Positions 13,570 to 19,190 of a stretch of DNA of 23,830 nt are shown here, piece by piece. Every line of letters begins with the position of its first letter. Position 1 is the stretch's first letter. The notes under the pieces were generated by a model, which did no database searches, was not told the origin of the DNA, and saw nothing but the letters and a program-made list of their open reading frames with translations. The stretch lies in IMG/VR virus record IMGVR_UViG_3300032229_000625, positions 1 through 23,830 of that record. The stretch is one strand, 5' to 3'. Source of the DNA: a virus. A program made the position numbers and the translations under genes.

Positions 13570-13661
13570 TGACGGATCCGGTGTGGCCGGTGATGGTGCT
13601 GATCAGCGTTGGGCTATTGGGCGTGATGGTGCTGGTGGCTTGGGTCGGGATGCAGGATTGA
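13569..13661 (+). CDS. Micro membrane protein (30 aa, single TM helix)
   Basis: Seen: ATG overlaps the nuclease stop by one base (TAATG). The peptide is MTDPVWPVMVLISVGLLGVM followed by VLVAWVGMQD: one hydrophobic helix of about 22 residues with short polar ends, likely N-in or N-out inner-membrane anchor. It ends within the -35 box of the next promoter. Function unknown; phage micro-membrane proteins include holin antagonists, superinfection-exclusion factors and cell-envelope modulators. Tiling and clean hydrophobicity argue for a real gene. Confidence 0.6.
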   Translation: MTDPVWPVMVLISVGLLGVMVLVAWVGMQD

Positions 13662-13686
13662 CAGCCCCTGCCCCTAGGGGTATACT
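13658..13686 (+). promoter_or_regulatory. Near-perfect sigma-70 promoter with GTATAC palindrome
   Basis: TTGACA (13658-13663), 17-base spacer, TATACT (13681-13686). The -10 lies in GGGGTATACTCC, an imperfect palindrome centred on GTATAC. The 14-base string TAGGGGTATACTCC recurs at the promoter at 15491-15519. Expected start near 13693, just before the 102-aa gene's ATG at 13710, giving a very short leader. Confidence 0.85.
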
Positions 13687-13709
13687 CCTTTTGCAGCGAT
13701 GCCCCACGC

Positions 13710-14018
13710 ATGACCGACCACGCACGACTCCTGTTCGACATCGCCAGCATCAAGCTGGAAATTGCTTATCAAGAAGAAAAGTTGAGGGCGTTGATGGATG
13801 ACCTAACCGCGCTCTATGCCTCCGGCGATTTGGACGCCATCAAAGACGATGACGGCAACCTAGTTGGCGAGGGCGTCAAGGTCACACGCTGCACCCGCAC
13901 GAGCTGGCAATACAGCAAGGCCGTTAAGGAGCTGCAGCAGCTAGAGCAGTTTGAGGGGGTGGCCACAAAGAAGGAAACAGAATATTGGAGGATTTCGCTG
14001 CCAAAGGCAGAGTTCTGA
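13710..14018 (+). CDS. Hypothetical coiled-coil protein (102 aa)
   Basis: Seen: starts MTDHARLLFDIASIKLEIAY; residues 5-38 form a helix with heptad-like spacing, then 'DDDGNLVGEGVKVTRCTRTSWQYSKAVKELQQLEQFEGVATKKETEYWRISL', a beta hairpin, helix and strand. I recall similar phage proteins ('Y...AVKELQ..E..EG.A..K....W') located near recombination genes, function unknown. First gene after the strong promoter, so probably abundant early. Its stop overlaps the next ATG (TGATG). Confidence 0.7.
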   Translation: MTDHARLLFDIASIKLEIAYQEEKLRALMDDLTALYASGDLDAIKDDDGNLVGEGVKVTRCTRTSWQYSKAVKELQQLEQFEGVATKKETEYWRISLPKAEF

Positions 14019-14239
14019 TGGCCGGCACTCCCGTGGACGACCGTATCGAAGCCATCCTTGGCAAATACGACCTACGGGACAAAGACCAATACAGAGACGC
14101 CGTAGCGGAACTGACCGCTTACCTGCTGACCCTGAGCAACCGGCAAATCAAACGCAGCCTGTACCACCAACGGTTGACCGAAAAACTCCACCTTGAAAAA
14201 TGCTTCAACCACGAAACAGATGAATCACAACCCACATGA
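14018..14239 (+). CDS. Hypothetical helical protein (73 aa)
   Basis: Seen: ATG at 14018 is coupled to the previous stop (TGATG); an upstream ATG at 13985 would overlap the previous gene. Sequence MAGTPVDDRIEAILGKYDLR then 'YRDAVAELTAYLLTLSNRQIKRSL' is wholly helical with a polar tail. No motif recognised. The end overlaps the start of the 46-aa gene by 20 bases. Between a probable early gene and RusA, so a DNA-metabolism accessory is possible, but this is only context. Confidence 0.65.
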   Translation: MAGTPVDDRIEAILGKYDLRDKDQYRDAVAELTAYLLTLSNRQIKRSLYHQRLTEKLHLEKCFNHETDESQPT

Positions 14240-14360
14240 CCTGACGCTGTTCACACGCTTTCTGCTGTGGATGCTGTCAACGCGGCCTGATGTCGTCAAG
14301 ATCAACGTTGGCACACCAGTGAATTACCTAGAACGTTGTTACAGCGGCTCTGGCCGATGA
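14220..14360 (+). CDS. Small hypothetical protein (46 aa)
   Basis: Seen: starts MNHNPHDLTLFTRFLLWMLS and continues with 'RPDVVKINVGTPVNYLERC'. ATG at 14220; the stop overlaps the RusA start (ATGA). The hydrophobic N-terminal third is too short and polar-flanked for a confident membrane helix. Filling the gap between two genes with overlaps at both ends supports translation. Function unknown. Confidence 0.55.
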   Translation: MNHNPHDLTLFTRFLLWMLSTRPDVVKINVGTPVNYLERCYSGSGR

Positions 14361-14767
14361 AATTTGCCGTACAGGGTATTGAACCCGCACCGCAAGGAAG
14401 CAAACGACATGTTGGCAATGGCCGCATGATTGAGGCGTCCAAAAAGGTCAAGCCTTGGCGTTTTGCTGTTAGTCAGGCTGCACTTGAAACTGGTTGGCAA
14501 CTGGTTGATCGACCTGTCATGGTGCAGATCACGTTTATGTTCAGCAGGCCAAAATCGCATTACAACAGCAAAGGCCAACTCAAGCCCGCTGCGCCGCTCT
14601 ACAAACAGACCAAGCCCGACCTTGATAAGCTGTGCCGCTCGACCTTAGACGGCCTCACGAATGTCTTGTTAAAAGACGACTCGCAGGTTGTTAATTTGAT
14701 CTGCTGCAAGATTTACGCCAACGAGGGCGAGCTTCCCGGAGCACTAATCACCATCAATCCACTGTGA
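14357..14767 (+). CDS. rusA: RusA-family Holliday junction resolvase (136 aa)
   Basis: Role: dimeric endonuclease that cuts four-way junctions during recombination and replication. Seen: 'PAPQGSKRHVGNG' at the N-terminus, 'KPDLDKLCRSTLDGLTNVLLKDDSQVV' with D88, D90, K91, D98 and D107/D108. Known: in E. coli RusA the catalytic Asp residues D70, D72 and D91 plus a Lys sit in the same 'KPDxDNxxKxxxDxLxxxxxxDDxQ' block; N and second K are replaced here (KPDLDKLCRSTLDGL). The length is typical. Start at 14357 chosen for the ATGA overlap with the 46-aa gene rather than 14336. Confidence 0.92.
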   Translation: MKFAVQGIEPAPQGSKRHVGNGRMIEASKKVKPWRFAVSQAALETGWQLVDRPVMVQITFMFSRPKSHYNSKGQLKPAAPLYKQTKPDLDKLCRSTLDGLTNVLLKDDSQVVNLICCKIYANEGELPGALITINPL

Positions 14768-15504
14768 AAGGTTCAAAGTATCTGCGCCGTTGCATTATTT
14801 GCGATTCGGTTTTTAGTATTCCAATTCTGCGCGGCAACGTCAAAAGTCCACGGCAGACCTGCAGTCTTATTTGCCATCGACGGTTCGTTGGTAAAAGAGC
14901 AAAACGATGGACAAAAGAAGAGATTGAAATTCTTGAAAGTCTCAGCCTGTCGATGCCACCGAAGACGCTGTATACAACCTATTGCCAGTTAGCTGGTAGG
15001 GCTGGTTATCCAAAACGCAGTGAAGCAGCTCTGAGGGCAAAACTCAAGTTGATGGGCATTCCCTTGATGCCAGAAATTGATTGGTACACCTTGAAGCAAC
15101 TGGCGGATTTTTTTGGGGCAACAAGACACGCCATGTTCAAGATGGTAAAAATTGGCTTGAAGGCAAAGAAGGAATCCGACTACCGAAATCAACCGTATTT
15201 CGTGAGCCGTGTTGAATTAAAGCGATTCGCACGAAAGCATCCGGGGTTATTTCGGGAGTTCACGCGCGACGGCCTGTTTGTAGTGCTGGAAGATCGAGCG
15301 CTGATTGATTTGATCATGGAGCAGCCAATACAACGCCAACCAAGCCGCTACAACCCGACCAAGGTGAAGTGCGTTGAGACTGGCAACGTGTATCCAAGTT
15401 GTCGGGCGGCGGCACGGATATTTTTTGTAGATCCATCGGCTATCCACGGAGCGGCAAAGAAGGGGCACAGGGTTGCTGGGTATCACTGGGTTGCACTCCG
15501 CTGA
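14764..15504 (+). CDS. Zn-finger / NUMOD1 DNA-binding protein without nuclease domain (246 aa)
   Basis: Seen: GTG start overlapping the RusA stop (GTGA). Residues 8-45 hold CxxC (10,13) and CxxxC (33,37), a zinc-binding pattern. Residues 48-60 (KRWTKEEIEILESL) resemble a SANT/Myb-like helix. Residues 108-160 look like a helix-turn-helix (TLKQLADFFGATRHAMFKMV). Residues 200-246 (KCVETGNVYPSCRAAARIFF, then 'GAAKKGHRVAGYHW') match the NUMOD1 pattern found at the end of homing endonucleases. No GIY-YIG, HNH or LAGLIDADG motif is seen. Either a derived homing endonuclease that lost its nuclease or a phage regulator built from the same modules. Confidence 0.75.
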   Translation: MKGSKYLRRCIICDSVFSIPILRGNVKSPRQTCSLICHRRFVGKRAKRWTKEEIEILESLSLSMPPKTLYTTYCQLAGRAGYPKRSEAALRAKLKLMGIPLMPEIDWYTLKQLADFFGATRHAMFKMVKIGLKAKKESDYRNQPYFVSRVELKRFARKHPGLFREFTRDGLFVVLEDRALIDLIMEQPIQRQPSRYNPTKVKCVETGNVYPSCRAAARIFFVDPSAIHGAAKKGHRVAGYHWVALR

Positions 15505-15519
15505 ATTTAGGGGTATACT
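15491..15519 (+). promoter_or_regulatory. Promoter with the repeated GTATAC element
   Basis: TTGCAC (15491-15496), 17-base spacer, TATACT (15514-15519) set in TAGGGGTATACTCC, identical over 14 bases to the promoter at 13658. It overlaps the end of the NUMOD1 gene and precedes the Sak3-type gene by about 50 bases. Confidence 0.8.
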
Positions 15520-15570
15520 CCCTCTGGGTCCGAAGCCCCGTCCTCAATCCGACAACCGCACACAACCTCT

Positions 15571-16281
15571 ATGACCGATTACCCCAACCTCGGGGCTGTC
15601 ATTACGCAGGCTGACGTATCAACGAAGGGCACTGGCTCTTATGCCGCTGATTACGTCAACTGGTGCCGTGTTACCCACCTGCTGCATGACAATGCTCCCG
15701 GATGGCAATTTGCTCTCAAAGCTCACGAGGAGACCGGCCACGTTTGGAAGGCTCCCGACGGAACCGCTTATGTGGTCGGGTGCTTTGAGCACATCAACGG
15801 ATCCGATACGCCGCCCTTCCCGCAGGCGATCATGGATAACCGCAATAACGCCATCCTTTTTGAAAAGGTCACGGCCCGCGATCTCACAGACGCGCATCGC
15901 CGCTGCCTCTGCACTGCTGCTGCTGCTCAGTTTGGCTTGGCTTGGCAGCTCTGGGCGAGAGAGCCAGTAGAAAACCCACATCGGGAGGAAGCTGGTAAGC
16001 CTGCCTTACAGCAAGACGCGCCGAAGGAACCGTCCCAAGTGCGGGAAACTCAGCCCAAGGCCAAAGCCAAAGCCGAACCAAAGCCTGAGCCCAAGGTCGT
16101 TTTTCTGACCGAAGAACAGGTTGATGAGGTCAAGGCTGCAGTCAAGGCATACGAAAAACGCGAAGAACTGATTACCGCCTTCAAAAAGCATTTCAAGATC
16201 ATCGCGCCGCGTATTGCTGACCGCATTCAGTTTCCTGAACATAAGAAGTTCATTGACAAGTACATCGCTGAGAACCCATGA
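15571..16281 (+). CDS. Sak3-type single-strand annealing protein (DUF1071-like, 236 aa)
   Basis: Role: anneals complementary single strands in phage recombination. Seen: 'GSYAADYVNWCRVTHLLHDN', 'GWQFALKAH', 'GTAYVVGCFEHINGSDTPPF', 'AIMDNRNNAI' and 'DLTDAHRRCLCTAAAAQFGL' over residues 22-130. Known: the order 'YV.W...W..L', 'V.V.V.I.G......LPVMD.RNKAI', 'DI..A..RCL.KA.A..GLGL' is the DUF1071/Sak3 fold. The C-terminal half is a Lys/Glu/Pro-rich linker and a helical tail. Its stop overlaps the ribbon-helix-helix gene (ATGA). The nuclease and RusA nearby, and the SSB-like gene after it, complete a recombination set. Confidence 0.85.
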   Translation: MTDYPNLGAVITQADVSTKGTGSYAADYVNWCRVTHLLHDNAPGWQFALKAHEETGHVWKAPDGTAYVVGCFEHINGSDTPPFPQAIMDNRNNAILFEKVTARDLTDAHRRCLCTAAAAQFGLAWQLWAREPVENPHREEAGKPALQQDAPKEPSQVRETQPKAKAKAEPKPEPKVVFLTEEQVDEVKAAVKAYEKREELITAFKKHFKIIAPRIADRIQFPEHKKFIDKYIAENP

Positions 16282-16460
16282 GGGCGCCCAAGCCCAAATC
16301 ACCAACCGAAGTCAATCGCAAGAAAAACCGCTTTGTCGTAGCGGCCAAACTTTCGGCTGATCTTCACAAACAGCTTCGGTCGTACTGCGCCAAATCAGGC
16401 CAGAACATCAACCAAGCTCTTCGCCACATCATCACTACCTTTTTCGCCACCCATGGTTGA
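16278..16460 (+). CDS. Ribbon-helix-helix DNA-binding protein (60 aa)
   Basis: Seen: after a basic N-terminus (MRAPKPKSPTEVNRKKN), 'RFVVAAKLSADLHKQLRSYC' and 'SGQNINQALRHIITTFF' give strand-helix-turn-helix of the Arc/MetJ type. Length is typical. Known: such proteins are often repressors that bind short palindromes as dimers. It is a good candidate to recognise the GTATAC palindromes in this genome (inference). ATG overlaps the Sak3 stop, and its end overlaps the next start. Confidence 0.75.
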   Translation: MRAPKPKSPTEVNRKKNRFVVAAKLSADLHKQLRSYCAKSGQNINQALRHIITTFFATHG

Positions 16461-16734
16461 TTATCCCAAAAACGAGTTCACCCTTTGGTTCAACTGTATG
16501 CCCGATCAAAAAAAGGAAGGGCATTACTGGGCAGCCGCTGAAATTCCGGTGGATGAACTTGAGAAGCTTTACAACTGGGCGCTCAAGCAAGATCCCGTGC
16601 AAAACCAGCGCGGTGAACCCTGCGTGAAGCTCCGCGCCAATCTGATGCCTCGCACTGCCGAATCCTCTGGCCGTGAATACCTGAAACTGGCCATCAGCGA
16701 ACAGCGCCCCAAAGCAGAAACGGACCTTTTCTGA
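16453..16734 (+). CDS. SSB-like protein candidate (93 aa)
   Basis: Seen: starts MVDYPKNEFTLWFNCMPDQK; strands 'YWAAAEIPVDEL', 'CVKLRANLMPRTAES' and 'REYLKLAISEQRP'; and ends with acidic/hydrophobic 'ETDLF'. A small beta-rich protein with a C-terminal Asp-Leu-Phe, next to an annealing protein, resembles short phage single-strand-binding proteins whose tail docks partner enzymes. No strict OB-fold motif can be proven by eye, so this is a contextual call. Start overlaps the RHH gene by eight bases. Confidence 0.5.
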   Translation: MVDYPKNEFTLWFNCMPDQKKEGHYWAAAEIPVDELEKLYNWALKQDPVQNQRGEPCVKLRANLMPRTAESSGREYLKLAISEQRPKAETDLF

Positions 16735-16743
16735 TTTACCACC

Positions 16744-17085
16744 ATGATCATCCTTACTGACGCCCAACTCGTCGAACTGACCAATCGAATCAATCAGATT
16801 CGCACCATCATTGACAGCGCACAGGTCATCAAAGCCACCGCTGCACAGCCCAAGACCGTTACCGAGCCCGCCATTCAGGCGCCTAAGCCGGTGGTCAACA
16901 AGCGCCGCAAGGCTCGTGCTCGTCGCGTCATGCTCAATACTGCTCAGGTGGTGGAAATCAAACGGCGTCTGGCTACTGGCAATGAATCAGCCGCCAAAAT
17001 CGCCAAGGATTACGGCGTACACGTCACCACCGTCAACCTGATCAAATACGGGAAGACGTGGAAAGAGGTTCAGGTTCCGGCCTGA
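16744..17085 (+). CDS. Helix-turn-helix protein resembling the tail of homing endonucleases (113 aa)
   Basis: Seen: the N-terminal 40 residues are a helix; a Lys/Arg-rich hinge follows (VNKRRKARARRV); residues 63-113 read 'MLNTAQVVEIKRRLATGNES' then 'AAKIAKDYGVHVTTVNLIKYGKTWKEV'. Known: 'LT..QV..I...L..G..S...IAK.YGV...T...I..GKTWK.V' is the DNA-binding tail of many phage HNH endonucleases. No nuclease domain is present here. It may be a regulator or half of a split homing endonuclease. Its stop runs 16 bases into the convergent gene 17070-17297. Confidence 0.75.
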   Translation: MIILTDAQLVELTNRINQIRTIIDSAQVIKATAAQPKTVTEPAIQAPKPVVNKRRKARARRVMLNTAQVVEIKRRLATGNESAAKIAKDYGVHVTTVNLIKYGKTWKEVQVPA

Positions 17086-17297
17086 CGGTCGTGTTCCATG
17101 ATCTGCAGCTCTAACGCTGCAATTCTGTTAGTGGCTTGCTGCAGCAGCGTTTGCTGCATGTTCCATGCCCTAAAAAGTTGAGCGGCGATAGGTCCGGCGT
17201 TTGGGGTCAGCTCCAAGCGTCGGGCTTCTTTCTCGATGTTGAAGGCTGCTGATGGATCTGGTTTTAACTGCATCCATCCCCAGGCGTCGTTGTCCAT
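17070..17297 (-). CDS. Probable small coiled-coil protein on the opposite strand (75 aa)
   Basis: Seen: ATG at 17297 (a GTG at 17315 would add six residues). Starts MDNDAWGWMQLKPDPSAAFN, then helices 'IEKEARRLELTP' and 'IAAQLFRAWNMQQTLLQQATNRIAALELQIMEH' with clear leucine/alanine heptads. The coding pattern is convincing and no plus-strand gene competes in this 358-base interval. Convergent with the helix-turn-helix gene, overlapping by 16 bases. Function unknown; antisense placement could let it influence the upstream messages (speculation). Confidence 0.6.
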   Translation of the reverse strand: MDNDAWGWMQLKPDPSAAFNIEKEARRLELTPNAGPIAAQLFRAWNMQQTLLQQATNRIAALELQIMEHDRQAGT

Positions 17298-17370
17298 TGG
17301 ATTGGCGCATAGCACATCAACGCTACCGCTTGCGAACGCATCAAGAATTGCGACACCTCGTTTTTTAAGC

Positions 17371-17398
17371 TTGTTTTCGCTTGCAGCCTCGTTACCAT
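17371..17398 (+). promoter_or_regulatory. Weak candidate promoter before the small-gene cluster
   Basis: TTGTTT and TACCAT are 16 bases apart, 47 bases before the ATG of the 44-aa membrane protein. The matches to consensus are moderate. A promoter is expected here because the interval has an opposing gene. Confidence 0.3.
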
Positions 17399-17444
17399 TG
17401 GCCTGTCCGGAGCGATCCGGCTAACCGACAACCCACACAACACC

Positions 17445-17579
17445 ATGAAAGACCGCATTTTCGGAGCCCTTACTTTCGCCCTTCCGGTTCTGATCTTCGC
17501 CGCCATCATCCACGATGGCCTGACACTTCAAACCGCGCAACACAGCGGCACCCAACAAATCCACGTCTCTCAAAAATGA
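17445..17579 (+). CDS. Small single-TM protein (44 aa)
   Basis: Seen: begins MKDRIFGALTFALPVLIFAA and continues 'IIHDGLTLQTAQ...'; one hydrophobic helix from about residue 6 to 23 preceded by Lys/Arg, consistent with an inner-membrane anchor (N-terminus inside) and a short polar Gln/Ser/His tail outside. Its stop overlaps the next ATG (ATGA). No signal-peptidase site is obvious. Unknown function; first of a run of small genes. Confidence 0.65.
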   Translation: MKDRIFGALTFALPVLIFAAIIHDGLTLQTAQHSGTQQIHVSQK

Positions 17580-17875
17580 GCCTCGTCGTCCTTACCGCTC
17601 AATGTTCCGGCATTGTGGTTTCAACCATTCCCACCAGCCAAAAGACCTACAAGATGTCGCCCAATGGTCGCGGCGTCCGCGCTGAGCGCACCCTTTGGAG
17701 ATTCAATGTCGGAATGCCCTGTTACGTGCGCGGCTGGCCTCCTTACGAAGCCACCATCATCGGCAAAGTCGAAGACTGCACATGGCCCACCTATTTAGTC
17801 CAGTCTTTTGACACCGGTGCCACGTACAAGATTTCTCAGCTTTACCTTTCCAAACGACCCATTGAAAACCGATGA
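17576..17875 (+). CDS. Hypothetical SH3-like small protein (99 aa)
   Basis: Seen: ATG at 17576 coupled to the previous stop. Starts MSLVVLTAQCSGIVVSTIPT; the second half 'GMPCYVRGWPPYEATIIGKV', 'PTYLVQSFDTGATYKISQLYLSK' has five short strands with a pattern like small SH3/Tudor barrels (G..V.V......Y.A.IIG.V......Y.V...DTGA.Y.I..LYLS). Such barrels bind peptides or nucleic acid. The reading upstream of 17576 is not coding. Fold call is inference. Confidence 0.7.
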   Translation: MSLVVLTAQCSGIVVSTIPTSQKTYKMSPNGRGVRAERTLWRFNVGMPCYVRGWPPYEATIIGKVEDCTWPTYLVQSFDTGATYKISQLYLSKRPIENR

Positions 17876-18063
17876 TCCAACTTCGTCGCTTCTACTTTGA
17901 AATCCCACAACTCAACGTCTACAACTGGGTAGACGCCTATGGCCCAACAGATGCCAAGCAAATTGCTTTTGACAGGCTGGGACCGTATTACCGTTTTGTG
18001 AAATGGCGGCAACCAATGGAGGCCAAGGAGGTTCAGCTCCCGACCTTTAATGGCACGAACTAA
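17872..18063 (+). CDS. Hypothetical protein (63 aa)
   Basis: Seen: ATG overlaps the previous stop (ATGA). Sequence MIQLRRFYFEIPQLNVYNWV, then 'DAKQIAFDRLGPYYRFVKWRQP' and a polar tail; aromatic-rich, probably strand-helix-strand. It overlaps the next gene by 14 bases. No family recognised. Confidence 0.6.
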   Translation: MIQLRRFYFEIPQLNVYNWVDAYGPTDAKQIAFDRLGPYYRFVKWRQPMEAKEVQLPTFNGTN

Positions 18064-18385
18064 CAACCACAAACTGACGCCTGCCGATGTTCTCATCATC
18101 CTGCAATCCAAAGAACCCAACCACGTTCTCGCAGAGCAGCTTGGAGTTACTCGGCAGGCTATTTCCCTTGTTCGCAATGCCAAGAGCTACACAAACGTTG
18201 CCCCCGATCTACCGCGCATTCCTGTTCGCCTCAAGGGCAGTCGTATTGATCGCAACCTGACCACCTGCAAAAGCTGCATGGAATGGGACGGTCAAGAGTG
18301 TTATTACGGATTCCCAGAGGCCATTGACGAACCCACCTACGCCACTGAATGCAGCTTGTTTAAGCGAAATCCAGACGGTACTTGA
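18050..18385 (+). CDS. HTH plus four-cysteine module protein (111 aa)
   Basis: Seen: residues 9-45 contain 'LTPADVLIILQS' and 'VLAEQLGVTRQAISLVRN', a helix-turn-helix. Residues 72-104 hold 'TCKSCMEWDGQECYYGFPEA' and later 'ATECSLF', giving C73, C76, C84, C101 with W79 and FPEA at 88-91. The same cysteine-Trp-FPEA order occurs in the 128-aa gene at 19191-19577. Likely a zinc-binding module (inference) joined to a DNA-binding domain, suggesting a phage regulator. Start overlaps the previous gene by 14 bases. Confidence 0.75.
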   Translation: MARTNNHKLTPADVLIILQSKEPNHVLAEQLGVTRQAISLVRNAKSYTNVAPDLPRIPVRLKGSRIDRNLTTCKSCMEWDGQECYYGFPEAIDEPTYATECSLFKRNPDGT

Positions 18386-18533
18386 CGCCTGTCTGGCGGA
18401 ATACTGGGCACCACAGTTTAACGATTACACCATTGACCACTGTGCCCGTATGTACGCTGCGCTCCAACCATTTATTCGCTATCAACAAGGCAACTGCCCA
18501 CTGATCAATGACGCCAATAAAGGCGACCCGTGA
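18324..18533 (+). CDS. Hypothetical helical protein (up to 69 aa), uncertain start
   Basis: Seen: the convincing part is 'TVLDACLAEYWAPQFNDYTI' to the end, a helical protein with 'DHCARMYAALQPFIRYQQG'. A TTG at 18324 gives a 62-base overlap with the previous gene; no ATG or GTG lies nearer to the helical part. The gene overlaps the next start by 26 bases. The start is unsolved, but the frame seems coding. Confidence 0.5.
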   Translation: MTNPPTPLNAACLSEIQTVLDACLAEYWAPQFNDYTIDHCARMYAALQPFIRYQQGNCPLINDANKGDP

Positions 18534-18705
18534 GTTCTACGACAGCCCACGCCACCACTGCTACGGAGCTGATTGGGTCGGTTACGGTGTTATGTCCGCC
18601 TTTCAGCCATGGTGCTGGGATGGCACCGCCGTCTGGTACGGCCCGCTCTGCGACACCAGATCTGAAGCCCTTGCGATCGCTAAAACCCATGCTGACTCCT
18701 GTTGA
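18508..18705 (+). CDS. Small Trp-rich hypothetical protein (65 aa)
   Basis: Seen: starts MTPIKATREFYDSPRHHCYG; contains four Trp, two of them in 'SAFQPWCWDGTAVWYGPLC', and ends in a helix 'RSEALAIAKTHADSC'. Likely a small compact fold with three strands and a helix. Cysteines at 18, 36, 48 and 65 lack a clear zinc pattern. It overlaps both neighbours (26 and 17 bases). Function unknown. Confidence 0.6.
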   Translation: MTPIKATREFYDSPRHHCYGADWVGYGVMSAFQPWCWDGTAVWYGPLCDTRSEALAIAKTHADSC

Positions 18706-18952
18706 ACTTGACCAACGCCGCGCCGACTTTATGGAAATGCTGTATCAGCACTATGAAGCCAAAAACCTTTTAACCGGATTATGGGAACGTTTCGCCCATG
18801 AATCGGCAACCAATCTTCGTGACTTGGATTACAACGTTTTGCGCGCTGACCTCATTCGTGCTTTTGGCAGCACTGACAGTGACTTGGCTAACCGGTACGC
18901 TGATGCTGCTATCGCCATTTTGATCAGCCACCTGTTGCCTCAGCGAGCTTGA
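18689..18952 (+). CDS. Hypothetical helical protein (87 aa)
   Basis: Seen: from ATG at 18689, MLTPVELDQRRADFMEMLYQ, then helices 'AKNLLTGLWERFAHES' and 'RADLIRAFGSTDSDLANRYADAAIAILISHLL'. An upstream ATG in the same frame (18530) would add a region that is only the shifted frame of the previous gene. All-helical, charged surface, no motif known. Three bases separate it from the next ATG. Confidence 0.65.
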   Translation: MLTPVELDQRRADFMEMLYQHYEAKNLLTGLWERFAHESATNLRDLDYNVLRADLIRAFGSTDSDLANRYADAAIAILISHLLPQRA

Positions 18953-18955
18953 GTT

Positions 18956-19189
18956 ATGGCTAACCGTTGCCCCTTCCTAAATCGCTTTGAAAACTGGTGC
19001 TTCTGGGTTTTGGCGCGTAGCCCACGCGTCGGAACAATTCAAATCCGATACCGTGGCACGCCGGCTACTTACATTGTTCGGGACCTAAACGACCCCTGCG
19101 TTGAACCTCGCCACGATGAAGAGTTGACACCAGCCTCGTTTGATCTAGAGCGTATCTTCCATATGCCTTCCTTTGGGGAAGACGATTGA
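18956..19189 (+). CDS. Hypothetical protein (77 aa)
   Basis: Seen: starts MANRCPFLNRFENWCFWVLA, with aromatic N-terminus, then strands 'VGTIQIRYRGTPATYIVRDL' and an acidic tail ending 'MPSFGEDD'. It resembles a small beta protein with an exposed acidic C-terminus; proteins that mimic DNA often are acidic, but charge here is not extreme. Followed one base after its stop by the GTG start of the cysteine-module gene. No family recognised. Confidence 0.6.
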   Translation: MANRCPFLNRFENWCFWVLARSPRVGTIQIRYRGTPATYIVRDLNDPCVEPRHDEELTPASFDLERIFHMPSFGEDD

Positions 19190-19190
19190 C

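Noticed and set aside
14975-14985. GTATAC hexamer inside the NUMOD1 gene
   Set aside because: No flanking G/C arms and no promoter elements around it; likely chance.
17264-17509. Minus-strand frame of 81 codons upstream of the coiled-coil gene
   Set aside because: Overlaps the small membrane protein on the other strand and its sequence shows no folded pattern; the 17070-17297 frame is the better minus-strand candidate.
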